From: Pedobacter duraquae
GTDB taxonomy: Bacteria; Bacteroidota; Bacteroidia; Sphingobacteriales; Sphingobacteriaceae
Reading direction: 5' to 3'
Length of the DNA: 64,000 bases
Assembly (NCBI RefSeq): GCF_004362245.1
Contig: NZ_SNWM01000003.1
Span: forward strand, 186,001-250,000
In this document: positions 18,583-26,285 of the stretch, piece by piece
Layout: each line of letters starts with the position of its first letter
Position numbering within the stretch: position 1 is the stretch's first letter
The notes under the pieces: model-generated
What the model was told of the DNA's origin: nothing
The model's database searches: none
What the model saw: the letters and a program-made list of their open reading frames with translations, nothing else
Position numbers and translations under genes: made by a program

Positions 18583-18616
18583 CATAAAAAAATCCCCCAG
18601 GTTATCAGGGGGATTT
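18583..18616 (-). terminator. Terminator after the NlpC/P60 gene
   Basis: 9-bp stem AAATCCCCC / GGGGGATTT (18590-18598 with 18608-18616); on the minus strand it is followed by seven T (18589-18583). It lies directly before the capA-like start. Confidence 0.88.
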
Positions 18617-18638
18617 AAGATCTTTTAAGGTATAAAGG

Positions 18639-19190
18639 CTATTCCTCTATTAAATTATCTTTCATTGAATCCAGTATTCTTCCGCCTTTATAAAAGTAGC
18701 GTGCATAATATGGATCATTAAGGTTACTGATTACGACACCTCTGTTAGAGGCGTGTGCAAAGCGGCCGTTTCCAAGGAAGATACCGATATGTGAAATCTT
18801 AGCACTTTTAATTTTGAAAAATACCAGATCTCCTTCTTTCAGTTCATCTTTAGGCAATGGGTTTACCATGCTAAAAATATCTCTGGAGTTACGGAGTATG
18901 GTTGTGTTAAATACTTTATCGTAGATAGCTTTGGTAAAAGCTGAGCAATCGATTCCTTTTTTTGTGTTTCCTCCGTATCTGTAAGGAGTACCTATCCATT
19001 CGTAGATGAATTTATACAACTTCAGGTTAGATGTTGCATCTACTGCAACGCCCATCACCTGGGATAAATATTGGGAAGCTAAGTTGTCTGGATCGGCAGT
19101 GTTATTGGTATCTTTTGTTTTTGTTTGCGCATGTAGGGATGTTATGCTGCACAAAGCGATTAGAGAAGAAAACAAAAATTTTTTGATCAT
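18639..19190 (-). CDS. NlpC/P60 peptidoglycan endopeptidase (C40)
   Basis: A 183-residue secreted hydrolase with a signal peptide ending SLHAQ. The C40 domain covers about 55-160, with the catalytic Cys82 in GIDCSAF, His134 in ISHIGIFLG and a polar third residue, probably His146 in RFAHAS. It is expected to cut between D-gamma-Glu and diaminopimelate (or Lys) in cell-wall stem peptides in the periplasm. Next to it on the same strand is a CapA-like protein, another candidate gamma-glutamyl-related envelope enzyme. Confidence 0.94.
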   Translation of the reverse strand: MIKKFLFSSLIALCSITSLHAQTKTKDTNNTADPDNLASQYLSQVMGVAVDATSNLKLYKFIYEWIGTPYRYGGNTKKGIDCSAFTKAIYDKVFNTTILRNSRDIFSMVNPLPKDELKEGDLVFFKIKSAKISHIGIFLGNGRFAHASNRGVVISNLNDPYYARYFYKGGRILDSMKDNLIEE

Positions 19191-19383
19191 GTTATCCTAT
19201 TAAGTTTGGGTAAAATGCACTTACACTTAAACGTACACCATTTTGGCTTATTGTTCGACTACCAAAACTATGTAATTTCTTTTTGTTATCCAAATGTCAT
19301 CTGATTTTTTTATCCATAATCACTTATGTGTAACCTTAGTGTGTATTTTACAGACATTTCTTCGATTTGTTGCAATAATAAAG

Positions 19384-19391
19384 TAGATTTG
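19384..19391 (+). promoter_or_regulatory. Predicted -7 box (TAGATTTG) of the pdhA-pdhC operon
   Basis: TAnnTTTG match 30 nt before the pdhA ATG; the leader that follows is A-rich (a run of nine A at 19400-19408), a common translation-enhancing feature in this phylum. Confidence 0.55.
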
Positions 19392-19421
19392 CTCTCGTAA
19401 AAAAAAATCAACACCCCAAAA

Positions 19422-20417
19422 ATGAGTGCAGTAGAAATTAATAAAGATACCTATCTGAAGTGGTTTGAGTCGATGTTGCTGATGCGCAAGTTCGAAGAGA
19501 AAACGGGACAACTATACGGACAACAAAAAATTCGTGGATTTTGTCATTTATATATTGGTCAGGAAGCTGTTGTTGCCGGTGCAATTTCTGCCCTGCAGCC
19601 TGAAGATTCCATGATTACCGCTTACCGCGACCACGCTCATGCCTTGGCAAAAGGTGTTAGTGCAAATGCAATTATGGCTGAGATGTATGGAAAAGTAACC
19701 GGATGCTCTAAAGGCAAGGGTGGTTCTATGCATATGTTCAGTAAAGAACATAACTTTTATGGTGGCCATGGTATTGTTGGTGGACAGATTCCTTTAGGAG
19801 CTGGTATAGCCTTTGCAGAAAAATTTAAGGGTACAAAAAACCTGAACGTTTGTTATATGGGTGACGGTGCCGTTCGTCAGGGTGCTTTGAACGAGGCATT
19901 CAACATGGCTATGTTGTGGAAATTGCCGGTAATTTTTGTTTGTGAAAACAATGGTTATGCGATGGGAACTTCTGTAGAGCGTACTACAAACATGACTGAC
20001 ATCTACAAAATCGGTTTAGGATTTGATATGCCATGTGCACCTGTTGATGGTATGGATCCGGTTGCTGTTCATAATGCAATGGACGAAGCTGCGCAACGTG
20101 CAAGAAACGGTGAAGGACCAACCTTCTTAGAAATGCGTACTTACCGTTACAGAGGACATTCAATGTCTGATCCAGCTAAATACCGTACTAAAGACGAATT
20201 GGAAGAGTATAAAGCTAAAGATCCGATTGAACTGGTTAGAGAAGTAATTTTGAAAGAGAAATATGCTGATCAGGCCTGGATCGAAGAGATTGAGAACAAA
20301 GTGAAGCAGATTGTTGATGAGTCAGTTAAATTTGCTGAAGAATCTCCTTTCCCTGAAGCTTCGGAATTATATACCGATGTTTATGTTCAAACAGACTATC
20401 CTTACGTACAAGATTAA
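19422..20417 (+). CDS. pdhA: Pyruvate dehydrogenase E1 component, alpha subunit
   Basis: Part of the thiamine-diphosphate E1 enzyme that decarboxylates pyruvate and reductively acetylates the lipoyl arm of E2. The 331 residues contain the ThDP motif GDGAVRQGALNEAFNMA (about 147-163) closed by CENNGYAMGT, and the phosphorylation-loop-like YRYRGHSMSDPAKYR near 243. As an alpha subunit it needs E1 beta (pdhB), which is not next to it; the E2 gene follows after 28 nt instead. Bacteroidota commonly encode pdhB elsewhere, which is my reading here. Confidence 0.96.
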   Translation: MSAVEINKDTYLKWFESMLLMRKFEEKTGQLYGQQKIRGFCHLYIGQEAVVAGAISALQPEDSMITAYRDHAHALAKGVSANAIMAEMYGKVTGCSKGKGGSMHMFSKEHNFYGGHGIVGGQIPLGAGIAFAEKFKGTKNLNVCYMGDGAVRQGALNEAFNMAMLWKLPVIFVCENNGYAMGTSVERTTNMTDIYKIGLGFDMPCAPVDGMDPVAVHNAMDEAAQRARNGEGPTFLEMRTYRYRGHSMSDPAKYRTKDELEEYKAKDPIELVREVILKEKYADQAWIEEIENKVKQIVDESVKFAEESPFPEASELYTDVYVQTDYPYVQD

Positions 20418-20445
20418 TTCAAAATATTTCAATTGATATTATAGA

Positions 20446-22101
20446 ATGGCTGAAGTAGTTAAAATGCCCAAGATGAGCGATACCATGACCGAAGGGGTTA
20501 TGGCTAAATGGCATGTCAAAGTTGGCGATAAAATTAAAAGCGGTGATGTTATGGCTGAAGTGGAAACCGATAAGGCGACCATGGATCTGGAATCCTACTG
20601 GGATGGCATCGTATTATATATTGGTGTAGAAGAAGGTAAAGCTGTTCCTGTTGATGCTGTTATTGCCGTTGTTGGTAAAGAAGGCGAAGACTATAAAGCG
20701 GTTCTTGAAGCTGAAGGTGGTGCTGCGAAGCCTGCGGATGCTCCTGCTGCTAAAACGGAAGAAGCGCCTGCTGCTGAATCAAAAACTGAGGCTCCTGCCG
20801 GCGGTGCTGCATTATCTGATGCGGATATCGAGAAGATGGGTGTTACAGTAGTACGCATGCCACTTTTGAGTGATACCATGACTGAAGGTGTTATTGCTGA
20901 ATGGCATAAAAAGGTTGGCGATAAAGTAAAAGACGATGATATTCTTGCAGATGTAGAAACCGATAAGGCGACTATGGAAGTTATGGGATATGCTGAAGGT
21001 ACTTTATTACATATCGGTGTTGAGAAAGGCCAGGCGGCTAAAGTAAATGGCATTATTGCTATTGTTGGCCCGGAAGGAACAGACATCAGTGGTATATTAA
21101 GTCAGGGCGATGCTCCGGCAAAAGCTGTTTCAGATAAAAAGTCTGACGCACCTGTTGCCGAGAAAGCTGCAGAAAGTGCTCCTGAAGAAAAAGAAGCTGT
21201 TGCTGCTGACGGTGGACGTGTTAAAGCATCTCCGCTAGCTAAGAAAATTGCTAAAGAAAAAGGAATTGACCTTTCGCAGGTATCAGGTAGTGCTGATGGC
21301 GGAAGGATCATCAAAAAAGACATAGAGAACTTTAAGCCTGCTGCTGCAGCTCCTGCGGCTTCAACTTCGGCTGCTCCGGCAGAAAAAGCACCAGCTGCTT
21401 TACCGGCTTATGTTGGCGAAGAGAAGTTTACCGAGAAGCCTGTTACGCAAATGCGTAAAGTGATTGCAAAACGCCTCTCTGAAAGCTTGTTTACTGCACC
21501 GCATTTCTATTTAACCATGAGCATTGATATGGATGGCGCTATTGCTGCCCGTAACAAAATGAACGAAATTGCACCGGTTAAAATCTCTTTCAACGATCTT
21601 GTATTAAAAGCAGTTGCCATTGCTTTAAAACAACATCCAAACGTGAACTCTTCATGGTTAGGTGATAAGATCCGTTACAATGAGCACGTTAACATCGGCG
21701 TTGCTGTGGCTGTTGAAGATGGTCTTTTAGTACCTGTTGTACGTTTTGCTGATGGTAAATCACTGTCACGCATCTCTGCAGAGGTTAAAGATTTCGCACA
21801 ACGTGCTAAAGCAAAAAAATTACAGCCGTCGGACTGGGAAGGATCTACTTTCACCATTTCCAACTTAGGTATGTTCGGTATCGATGAGTTTACTGCGATT
21901 ATCAATCCACCTGATGCATGTATTCTTGCTGTTGGAGGTATCTCTCAAGTACCTGTTGTTAAAAACGGCGCTGTAGTTCCAGGAAATGTAATGAAAGTTA
22001 CATTGAGCTGCGACCACCGTGTTGTTGATGGTGCAACGGGTTCTGCGTTCCTGCAAACTGTGAAGTCATTGCTTGAAGAGCCGGTTAGATTGTTGATCTA
22101 A
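20446..22101 (+). CDS. pdhC: Pyruvate dehydrogenase E2, dihydrolipoamide acetyltransferase with two lipoyl domains
   Basis: The E2 core of the pyruvate dehydrogenase complex, which passes acetyl groups to CoA. In the 551 residues there are two lipoyl domains with the lipoylated lysines in ETDKAT (Lys43 and Lys174), Ala/Pro/Glu-rich linkers (about 90-120 and 222-255), an E3/E1-binding domain (about 258-295, KASPLAKKIAKEKG), another Ala/Pro linker, and the catalytic domain (about 325-551) with the active-site motif DHRVVDG (His524, Asp528). The E3 gene is not in the window. A strong terminator closes the two-gene operon. Confidence 0.96.
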   Translation: MAEVVKMPKMSDTMTEGVMAKWHVKVGDKIKSGDVMAEVETDKATMDLESYWDGIVLYIGVEEGKAVPVDAVIAVVGKEGEDYKAVLEAEGGAAKPADAPAAKTEEAPAAESKTEAPAGGAALSDADIEKMGVTVVRMPLLSDTMTEGVIAEWHKKVGDKVKDDDILADVETDKATMEVMGYAEGTLLHIGVEKGQAAKVNGIIAIVGPEGTDISGILSQGDAPAKAVSDKKSDAPVAEKAAESAPEEKEAVAADGGRVKASPLAKKIAKEKGIDLSQVSGSADGGRIIKKDIENFKPAAAAPAASTSAAPAEKAPAALPAYVGEEKFTEKPVTQMRKVIAKRLSESLFTAPHFYLTMSIDMDGAIAARNKMNEIAPVKISFNDLVLKAVAIALKQHPNVNSSWLGDKIRYNEHVNIGVAVAVEDGLLVPVVRFADGKSLSRISAEVKDFAQRAKAKKLQPSDWEGSTFTISNLGMFGIDEFTAIINPPDACILAVGGISQVPVVKNGAVVPGNVMKVTLSCDHRVVDGATGSAFLQTVKSLLEEPVRLLI

Positions 22102-22126
22102 TAGTTTTTAAAGTATATGTTATATT

Positions 22127-22158
22127 AGGTTGCCTGTATCATACAGGCAACCTTTTTT
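22127..22158 (+). terminator. Terminator after pdhC
   Basis: 11-13 bp stem AGGTTGCCTGT / ACAGGCAACCT (22127-22137 with 22143-22153), short loop, then six T. The hisS promoter begins just downstream. Confidence 0.93.
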
Positions 22159-22175
22159 ATGCTTGTTAGTTTTTG

Positions 22176-22183
22176 TACTTTTG
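22176..22183 (+). promoter_or_regulatory. -7 box (TACTTTTG) 4 nt before hisS ATG
   Basis: TAnnTTTG then CCGC then ATG at 22188. Transcription should start at or beside the start codon. A T-rich stretch that is also the pdhC terminator tail occupies the upstream position. Confidence 0.55.
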
Positions 22184-22187
22184 CCGC

Positions 22188-23576
22188 ATGTCTACGATCA
22201 AACCGTCTTTAGCAAAAGGAACCCGGGATTTTTCCCCTTCAGAAATGGTGAAACGCAATCATATCTTTGATACTATTAAAACGGTATTCAGGAAATATGG
22301 TTACGCGGAAATTCAAACCCCTGCAATGGAAAACCTGTCGACCCTCACTGGAAAGTATGGTGACGAAGGTGACAAACTTATCTTTAAGATTCTGAATTCT
22401 GGAGATTACCTGAGCAAGGCAAATACCACGCATTTAGATGCCAAAGATTCGAATGGGCTGATTTCTTCTATCAGTGAGAAAGCTTTACGCTATGATCTAA
22501 CTGTCCCCTTTGCGCGATACGTGGTTATGCATCAAAATGATATTGCGCTTCCTTTTAAAAGATTTCAAGTTCAGCCTGTATGGCGTGCAGACAGGCCGCA
22601 GAAGGGAAGATATAGAGAGTTTTATCAATGTGATGTGGATGTGGTAGGTTCGGACAGTCTACTAAATGAAGCTGAATTTGTATTGATCTACCAGGAGGCA
22701 TTGAGCAATCTGGGCATGACTGACTTCACCATAAAGATCAACAATAGAAAGATTTTATCGGGCATAGCCGAAGTGATCGGTAAGCCTGAGTTAATTATTG
22801 ACATGACCGTTGCGATCGACAAACTGGATAAGATCGGTTTTGATGGTGTTACAAAGGAATTAATAGAACGCGGTTTTACTGCGCAGGATATTGAATTGCT
22901 CAAACCTGTCATTTTGCTTGAAGGAAACAATGACAGTAAGCTAAGTAGCCTGAAGCAGGTACTTGCGCAATCTGAAACCGGTTTAAAAGGTATTGCTGAG
23001 ATCGAAACGGTTTTTGAATACGTAAAGGCGCTGTTATCCGCAAGTAGCGTTAAACACCCTGATCTGGAGCTGGACATCACATTAGCCAGAGGATTAAATT
23101 ACTATACCGGTTGTATTTTTGAGGTAAAAACAAATGAAGCTGCCATGGGAAGCATCGGTGGTGGTGGCCGTTATGATGACCTGACGGGGATGTTTGGCTT
23201 GAAGGGATTAACGGGGGTAGGAATATCTTTTGGAGCCGACCGCATTTACGACGTGATGCACGAACTGAATTTGTTTCCTGAGACTACTGCTGCAGGCACC
23301 CGGGTGCTGATCAGTAACTTTGACGATGCTGCGGCGCGATATGCACTTCCGCTGTTGCAAAAGCTACGGGAGGCGGATATTGCATCAGAACTCTATCCTT
23401 CGTCGGCAAAACTGAAGAAACAGATGGGTTATGCGGATGCTAAAGCTATTCCATATGTCGTACTAATAGGTAGCGATGAGATGGACAGCGGTTTATTAAC
23501 GTTAAAAGATATGCAGAGCGGAACTCAGCAAAAGCTAAGTCCCGATGGTATTATTTCATTTTTAACAGGCGAATAA
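22188..23576 (+). CDS. hisS: Histidyl-tRNA synthetase
   Basis: Class II aminoacyl-tRNA synthetase that charges tRNA-His. The 462 residues have motif 1 (near PAMENLSTL), motif 2 (about residues 115-135, FKRFQVQPVWRADRPQ with the reactive Arg), the His-specific ARGLNYYTG near 300, and motif 3 (GGGRYDDLTGMFG and the later GADRI). The C-terminal anticodon-binding domain covers about 375-460. I start at ATG 22188; an in-frame TTG at 22173 lies upstream of the -7 box and would not be transcribed. Convergent with the dienelactone hydrolase gene, stops 1 nt apart. Confidence 0.97.
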   Translation: MSTIKPSLAKGTRDFSPSEMVKRNHIFDTIKTVFRKYGYAEIQTPAMENLSTLTGKYGDEGDKLIFKILNSGDYLSKANTTHLDAKDSNGLISSISEKALRYDLTVPFARYVVMHQNDIALPFKRFQVQPVWRADRPQKGRYREFYQCDVDVVGSDSLLNEAEFVLIYQEALSNLGMTDFTIKINNRKILSGIAEVIGKPELIIDMTVAIDKLDKIGFDGVTKELIERGFTAQDIELLKPVILLEGNNDSKLSSLKQVLAQSETGLKGIAEIETVFEYVKALLSASSVKHPDLELDITLARGLNYYTGCIFEVKTNEAAMGSIGGGGRYDDLTGMFGLKGLTGVGISFGADRIYDVMHELNLFPETTAAGTRVLISNFDDAAARYALPLLQKLREADIASELYPSSAKLKKQMGYADAKAIPYVVLIGSDEMDSGLLTLKDMQSGTQQKLSPDGIISFLTGE

Positions 23577-23577
23577 A

Positions 23578-24345
23578 TTAGTTCGCCAGGATTTCATTGA
23601 AAAACATTTTCATGTGTTCCCATGATCTTTTGGCTGCCAGTTCATTATAAGCTGCTCCTTTGGAATTATCATTTCCGGCATCTGGATCTGTAAAAGCATG
23701 TACTGAATTGGCATAATAAATCATTTGCCAGTCAGCCTTAGCCGTTCTCATCTCTTGTTGAAATGCCGCAACTTGTGCTGGTGGAACGGAAGGGTCGTCG
23801 GCTCCATGCAGTACCAGAACCTTAGTTTTTATTGGATCCGTTACACGCGTAGCATCTTTCCCAAGTCCGCCGTGAAATGATACAACTCCTCTAACTGGAA
23901 AAACCGCTCTCGCCACCTCTATAGCACCTGTACCACCAAAGCAGTAGCCGATCACAACAACTCTTGCAGGATCTGCACCGGCTTTGATCAATTGCTGCAG
24001 AGCGAGGTCGATTCTTCTCTGGTATTCTTTGAAGTTTGTTTTGTAATATCCGGATTTTTCCCCCGCGCTTTTATTGTCGGTGGGATAATTACCTTCCCCA
24101 TAAATATCTGCTACGAAAGCATAGTAACCTAGTTTTGAAAGATCTTCGGCAGCATCTTTAGCATGTTTGTCTATACCTTTCCAGGCAGGGAGAATAAGGA
24201 CGCCTGCTTTTTTCATATTTCCTTTAGCCGGGGAAATAGAGAGTCCGTTGAGCTTTTGTGAGCCATCAGTGTAGGATACAGGTTTGAGTTGTGCAAACGC
24301 AGTGCTTACTACCAGGCTTAAGATAATTGTTATTGATCTTTTCAT
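23578..24345 (-). CDS. Secreted dienelactone hydrolase-family protein
   Basis: A 255-residue alpha/beta hydrolase with a signal peptide ending STAFAQ. The nucleophile is Cys135 in GYCFGG, the hallmark of dienelactone hydrolases. The acid Asp is in HGADDPSVPP (about 184) and the base His in NSVHAFTDP (about 217). The classic substrate is dienelactone from chloroaromatics, but secreted Bacteroidota members have unknown substrates. It lies 25 nt after the NTF2-like gene on the same strand, probably one operon. Confidence 0.92.
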   Translation of the reverse strand: MKRSITIILSLVVSTAFAQLKPVSYTDGSQKLNGLSISPAKGNMKKAGVLILPAWKGIDKHAKDAAEDLSKLGYYAFVADIYGEGNYPTDNKSAGEKSGYYKTNFKEYQRRIDLALQQLIKAGADPARVVVIGYCFGGTGAIEVARAVFPVRGVVSFHGGLGKDATRVTDPIKTKVLVLHGADDPSVPPAQVAAFQQEMRTAKADWQMIYYANSVHAFTDPDAGNDNSKGAAYNELAAKRSWEHMKMFFNEILAN

Positions 24346-24370
24346 GATGTTTAATATAACAAGAATTGAA

Positions 24371-24850
24371 TTACAAAGTTTGTGCCTTGGCGGCCATATA
24401 TATATCCAGATTACGGGCGGCGGTTTTGCGGATTTTATTCTTTAGCAGTGGCGTCCAGCCCAGGAGTTTACCTGTGATGCCCAAAGCCTGGCTCGCCCAT
24501 CTGTAGAAGCTAAAAGAATCTGTATGCGTCAGGATCTTTCCGTTATTGAATGTGAACTTTGCATCGATCACATTGACCACTTTATTGCCCGTTAAAGAGA
24601 ATGTATAAGTTGCGATCCATCTGGCACTTCCGGAAGTTGAGTTTGCCTGTACGCCGTCGAAGGTAAGCGTCATATCCTTACCTTTCTCAATCAGCATGGC
24701 CCACATGGCCTTTACCTTGTCTGCAGTCAGGTTACTGAATACAGCGTCGTTAAAAGTCGCATCATCGGCATAACAAGCCTGCATGGCTGCTATATCTTTC
24801 CGTTGGAAGCTTGAGTAGAAATAGTTGATTAATTTTTCATTTTCATTCAT
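24371..24850 (-). CDS. NTF2-like/SnoaL-like protein
   Basis: A 159-residue soluble protein with the start of the NTF2-like cone fold (LINYFYSSFQRKDIAAMQAC, then YADDATFND) and the closing strands with WIATYTFSL and FTFNNGKI. Such proteins range from ketosteroid isomerase-like enzymes to polyketide cyclases and unassigned binding proteins. The basic C-terminal tail (about 130-159) extends past the domain. First gene of a pair with the dienelactone hydrolase; a weak -7-like TATCTTTA lies upstream. Confidence 0.82.
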   Translation of the reverse strand: MNENEKLINYFYSSFQRKDIAAMQACYADDATFNDAVFSNLTADKVKAMWAMLIEKGKDMTLTFDGVQANSTSGSARWIATYTFSLTGNKVVNVIDAKFTFNNGKILTHTDSFSFYRWASQALGITGKLLGWTPLLKNKIRKTAARNLDIYMAAKAQTL

Positions 24851-24951
24851 ATTTATACCTTATTAGCCTTGCCTATGCTAAAGATAGGAAATATAGCAAT
24901 GGTATGAACAATAGTATGCGGCGAACTGTTATTCTGATATAATAATAAATC

Positions 24952-25719
24952 ATGAGATCAATTTGGAAAGGCTCGATAGGTTTTGGACTGGTCAACATTC
25001 CGGTTAAGTTATATTCGGCCGTGCAGAACAGCGGACTGGATCTTGACATGCTTGATGGAAAAGATCATTCGCGAATCAAGTTTCAGCGGGTTAACGAACA
25101 GACACATAAAGAAGTTCCTTACAATAAAATTGTGAAAGGGTATATGCTGAACGAACAGTATGTAATCCTGGAACAGCAGGATTTTGAAGATGCAAGTCCG
25201 GAGAAGACCAAGATGATTGAGTTGGAGAACTTTGTTGATATTTCTGAAATCAATCCGATTTATTATGAGACATCTTATTATGCGGAGCCAGAAACACAAG
25301 GGAAAAAGGCATATGCATTATTGTTAAAAGCACTACAGAAGTCGAACAAAGCTGGAGTAGCCCGTTTTGTGCTGAGGAGTTCAGAAAATCTTTGTGTAAT
25401 CCATCCAATGGATCACGTACTTGTTGTGACCAAAATTCGGTTTGCTGAAGAAGTCCGTTCTGCAGAAGATATTAAGACGCCGGCATTAGATACGATTAGC
25501 AAGAAGGAGTTGGACGTGGGACTGGCGCTAATTAAACAATACACATCTCCATTCAAAATAGATCAGTTCAAGGATGAGTATACTGGCGAATTATTAAAGA
25601 TCATAAAGGCAAAAGCAAAAGGAAAGCGTACGCCTGTAAAGAAATTAAAGCCAAGAGAAGAATCAGGAACGGATCTTTACGAGCAGCTGATGCAGAGCTT
25701 ATCCAAAAAGGGTGCTTAA
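24952..25719 (+). CDS. ku: Ku DNA-end-binding protein (bacterial NHEJ)
   Basis: Homodimeric ring protein that binds DNA double-strand ends and recruits ligase D. The 255 residues begin with the family start MRSIWKGSIGFGLVNIPVKL and contain a Ku core (about 5-200, including ILEQQDFEDASPEKTKMIEL). The basic, Lys-rich C-terminal tail (about 222-240, KAKAKGKRTPVKK) resembles the extension that bridges DNA ends in other bacteria. No ligD gene is adjacent or elsewhere in the window. Its stop is directly next to the end of the convergent response regulator gene. Confidence 0.96.
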   Translation: MRSIWKGSIGFGLVNIPVKLYSAVQNSGLDLDMLDGKDHSRIKFQRVNEQTHKEVPYNKIVKGYMLNEQYVILEQQDFEDASPEKTKMIELENFVDISEINPIYYETSYYAEPETQGKKAYALLLKALQKSNKAGVARFVLRSSENLCVIHPMDHVLVVTKIRFAEEVRSAEDIKTPALDTISKKELDVGLALIKQYTSPFKIDQFKDEYTGELLKIIKAKAKGKRTPVKKLKPREESGTDLYEQLMQSLSKKGA

Positions 25720-26115
25720 CTATAAATAGTTTTTTCCTGCGAGAATACCCTCGATTCTGTCGAGTAATTCATCTATGTCGAACGGTTTGGCGAGGAAACC
25801 ATTTGGCTTAAATTCTCCATGCTGAATATTTTCCTGGGTATATCTTGCTGAGATCATCAGTACAGGGATATGCATGGTACTTTCGTTCTGGCGGAGCTGC
25901 TGCAGCAACATACGACCGTCTGCGTCGGGAAGCATGATATCAAGGATAAGCAGGTCAGGCTTAAAGGCATCGATGTGATTCATGAAATCGGCGCTTTTGC
26001 TTAGCCCATTAACCTTGTAAGCTTCACTTTGCAATATCAGCGTAATCACGTCTAAAATAGCATGATTGTCTTCAATGACTAAGATGTTTTTGAATGCTGT
26101 TGAACGTTTTGCCAA
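25720..26115 (-). CDS. Single-domain response regulator (CheY-like)
   Basis: A stand-alone receiver domain. I start at TTG 26115 (131 residues), because the longer frame's TTG at 26136 lies inside the predicted -7 box TATATTTG (26134-26141) and would not be transcribed. In the shorter form the acidic pair is in VIEDN, the phosphorylated Asp59 is in LILDIMLP, and the conserved Lys110 is in FLAKPFD. No output domain is present, so it likely acts by protein contact. No histidine kinase is adjacent. Confidence 0.88.
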   Translation of the reverse strand: MAKRSTAFKNILVIEDNHAILDVITLILQSEAYKVNGLSKSADFMNHIDAFKPDLLILDIMLPDADGRMLLQQLRQNESTMHIPVLMISARYTQENIQHGEFKPNGFLAKPFDIDELLDRIEGILAGKNYL

Positions 26116-26133
26116 TGGTAGTAATTCTTGATA

Positions 26134-26141
26134 CAAATATA
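26134..26141 (-). promoter_or_regulatory. Predicted -7 box (TATATTTG, minus strand) of the response regulator
   Basis: Exact TAnnTTTG on the minus strand. It overlaps the first codons of the longest possible reading frame and therefore decides for the downstream TTG start at 26115. Confidence 0.5.
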
Positions 26142-26247
26142 TTAACTGATTACATATGTTTATATTTTTTTGCCATTAAATAAACAATAAATTTTATTTG
26201 AAACCTTTTTGCTTCTCAAGCGTCTTATTGTTAGTTTAAGGGTTAGG

Positions 26248-26280
26248 AAAAAGGTACAATTGTGGCGATTGTGCCTTTTT
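26248..26280 (-). terminator. Terminator of the TetR-ABC1-SDR operon
   Basis: 13-bp stem AAAAAGGTACAAT / ATTGTGCCTTTTT (one G-T pair; 26248-26260 with 26268-26280), 7-nt loop. It lies just past the SDR gene stop; the T-run is on the minus strand. Confidence 0.88.
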
Positions 26281-26285
26281 CTGTT

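Noticed and set aside
20700..21400. Repetitive Ala/Pro/Glu-rich coding in pdhC that looks like tandem repeats
   Set aside because: It is the normal pair of flexible linkers and the doubled lipoyl domain of E2, not a mobile or repeat element.
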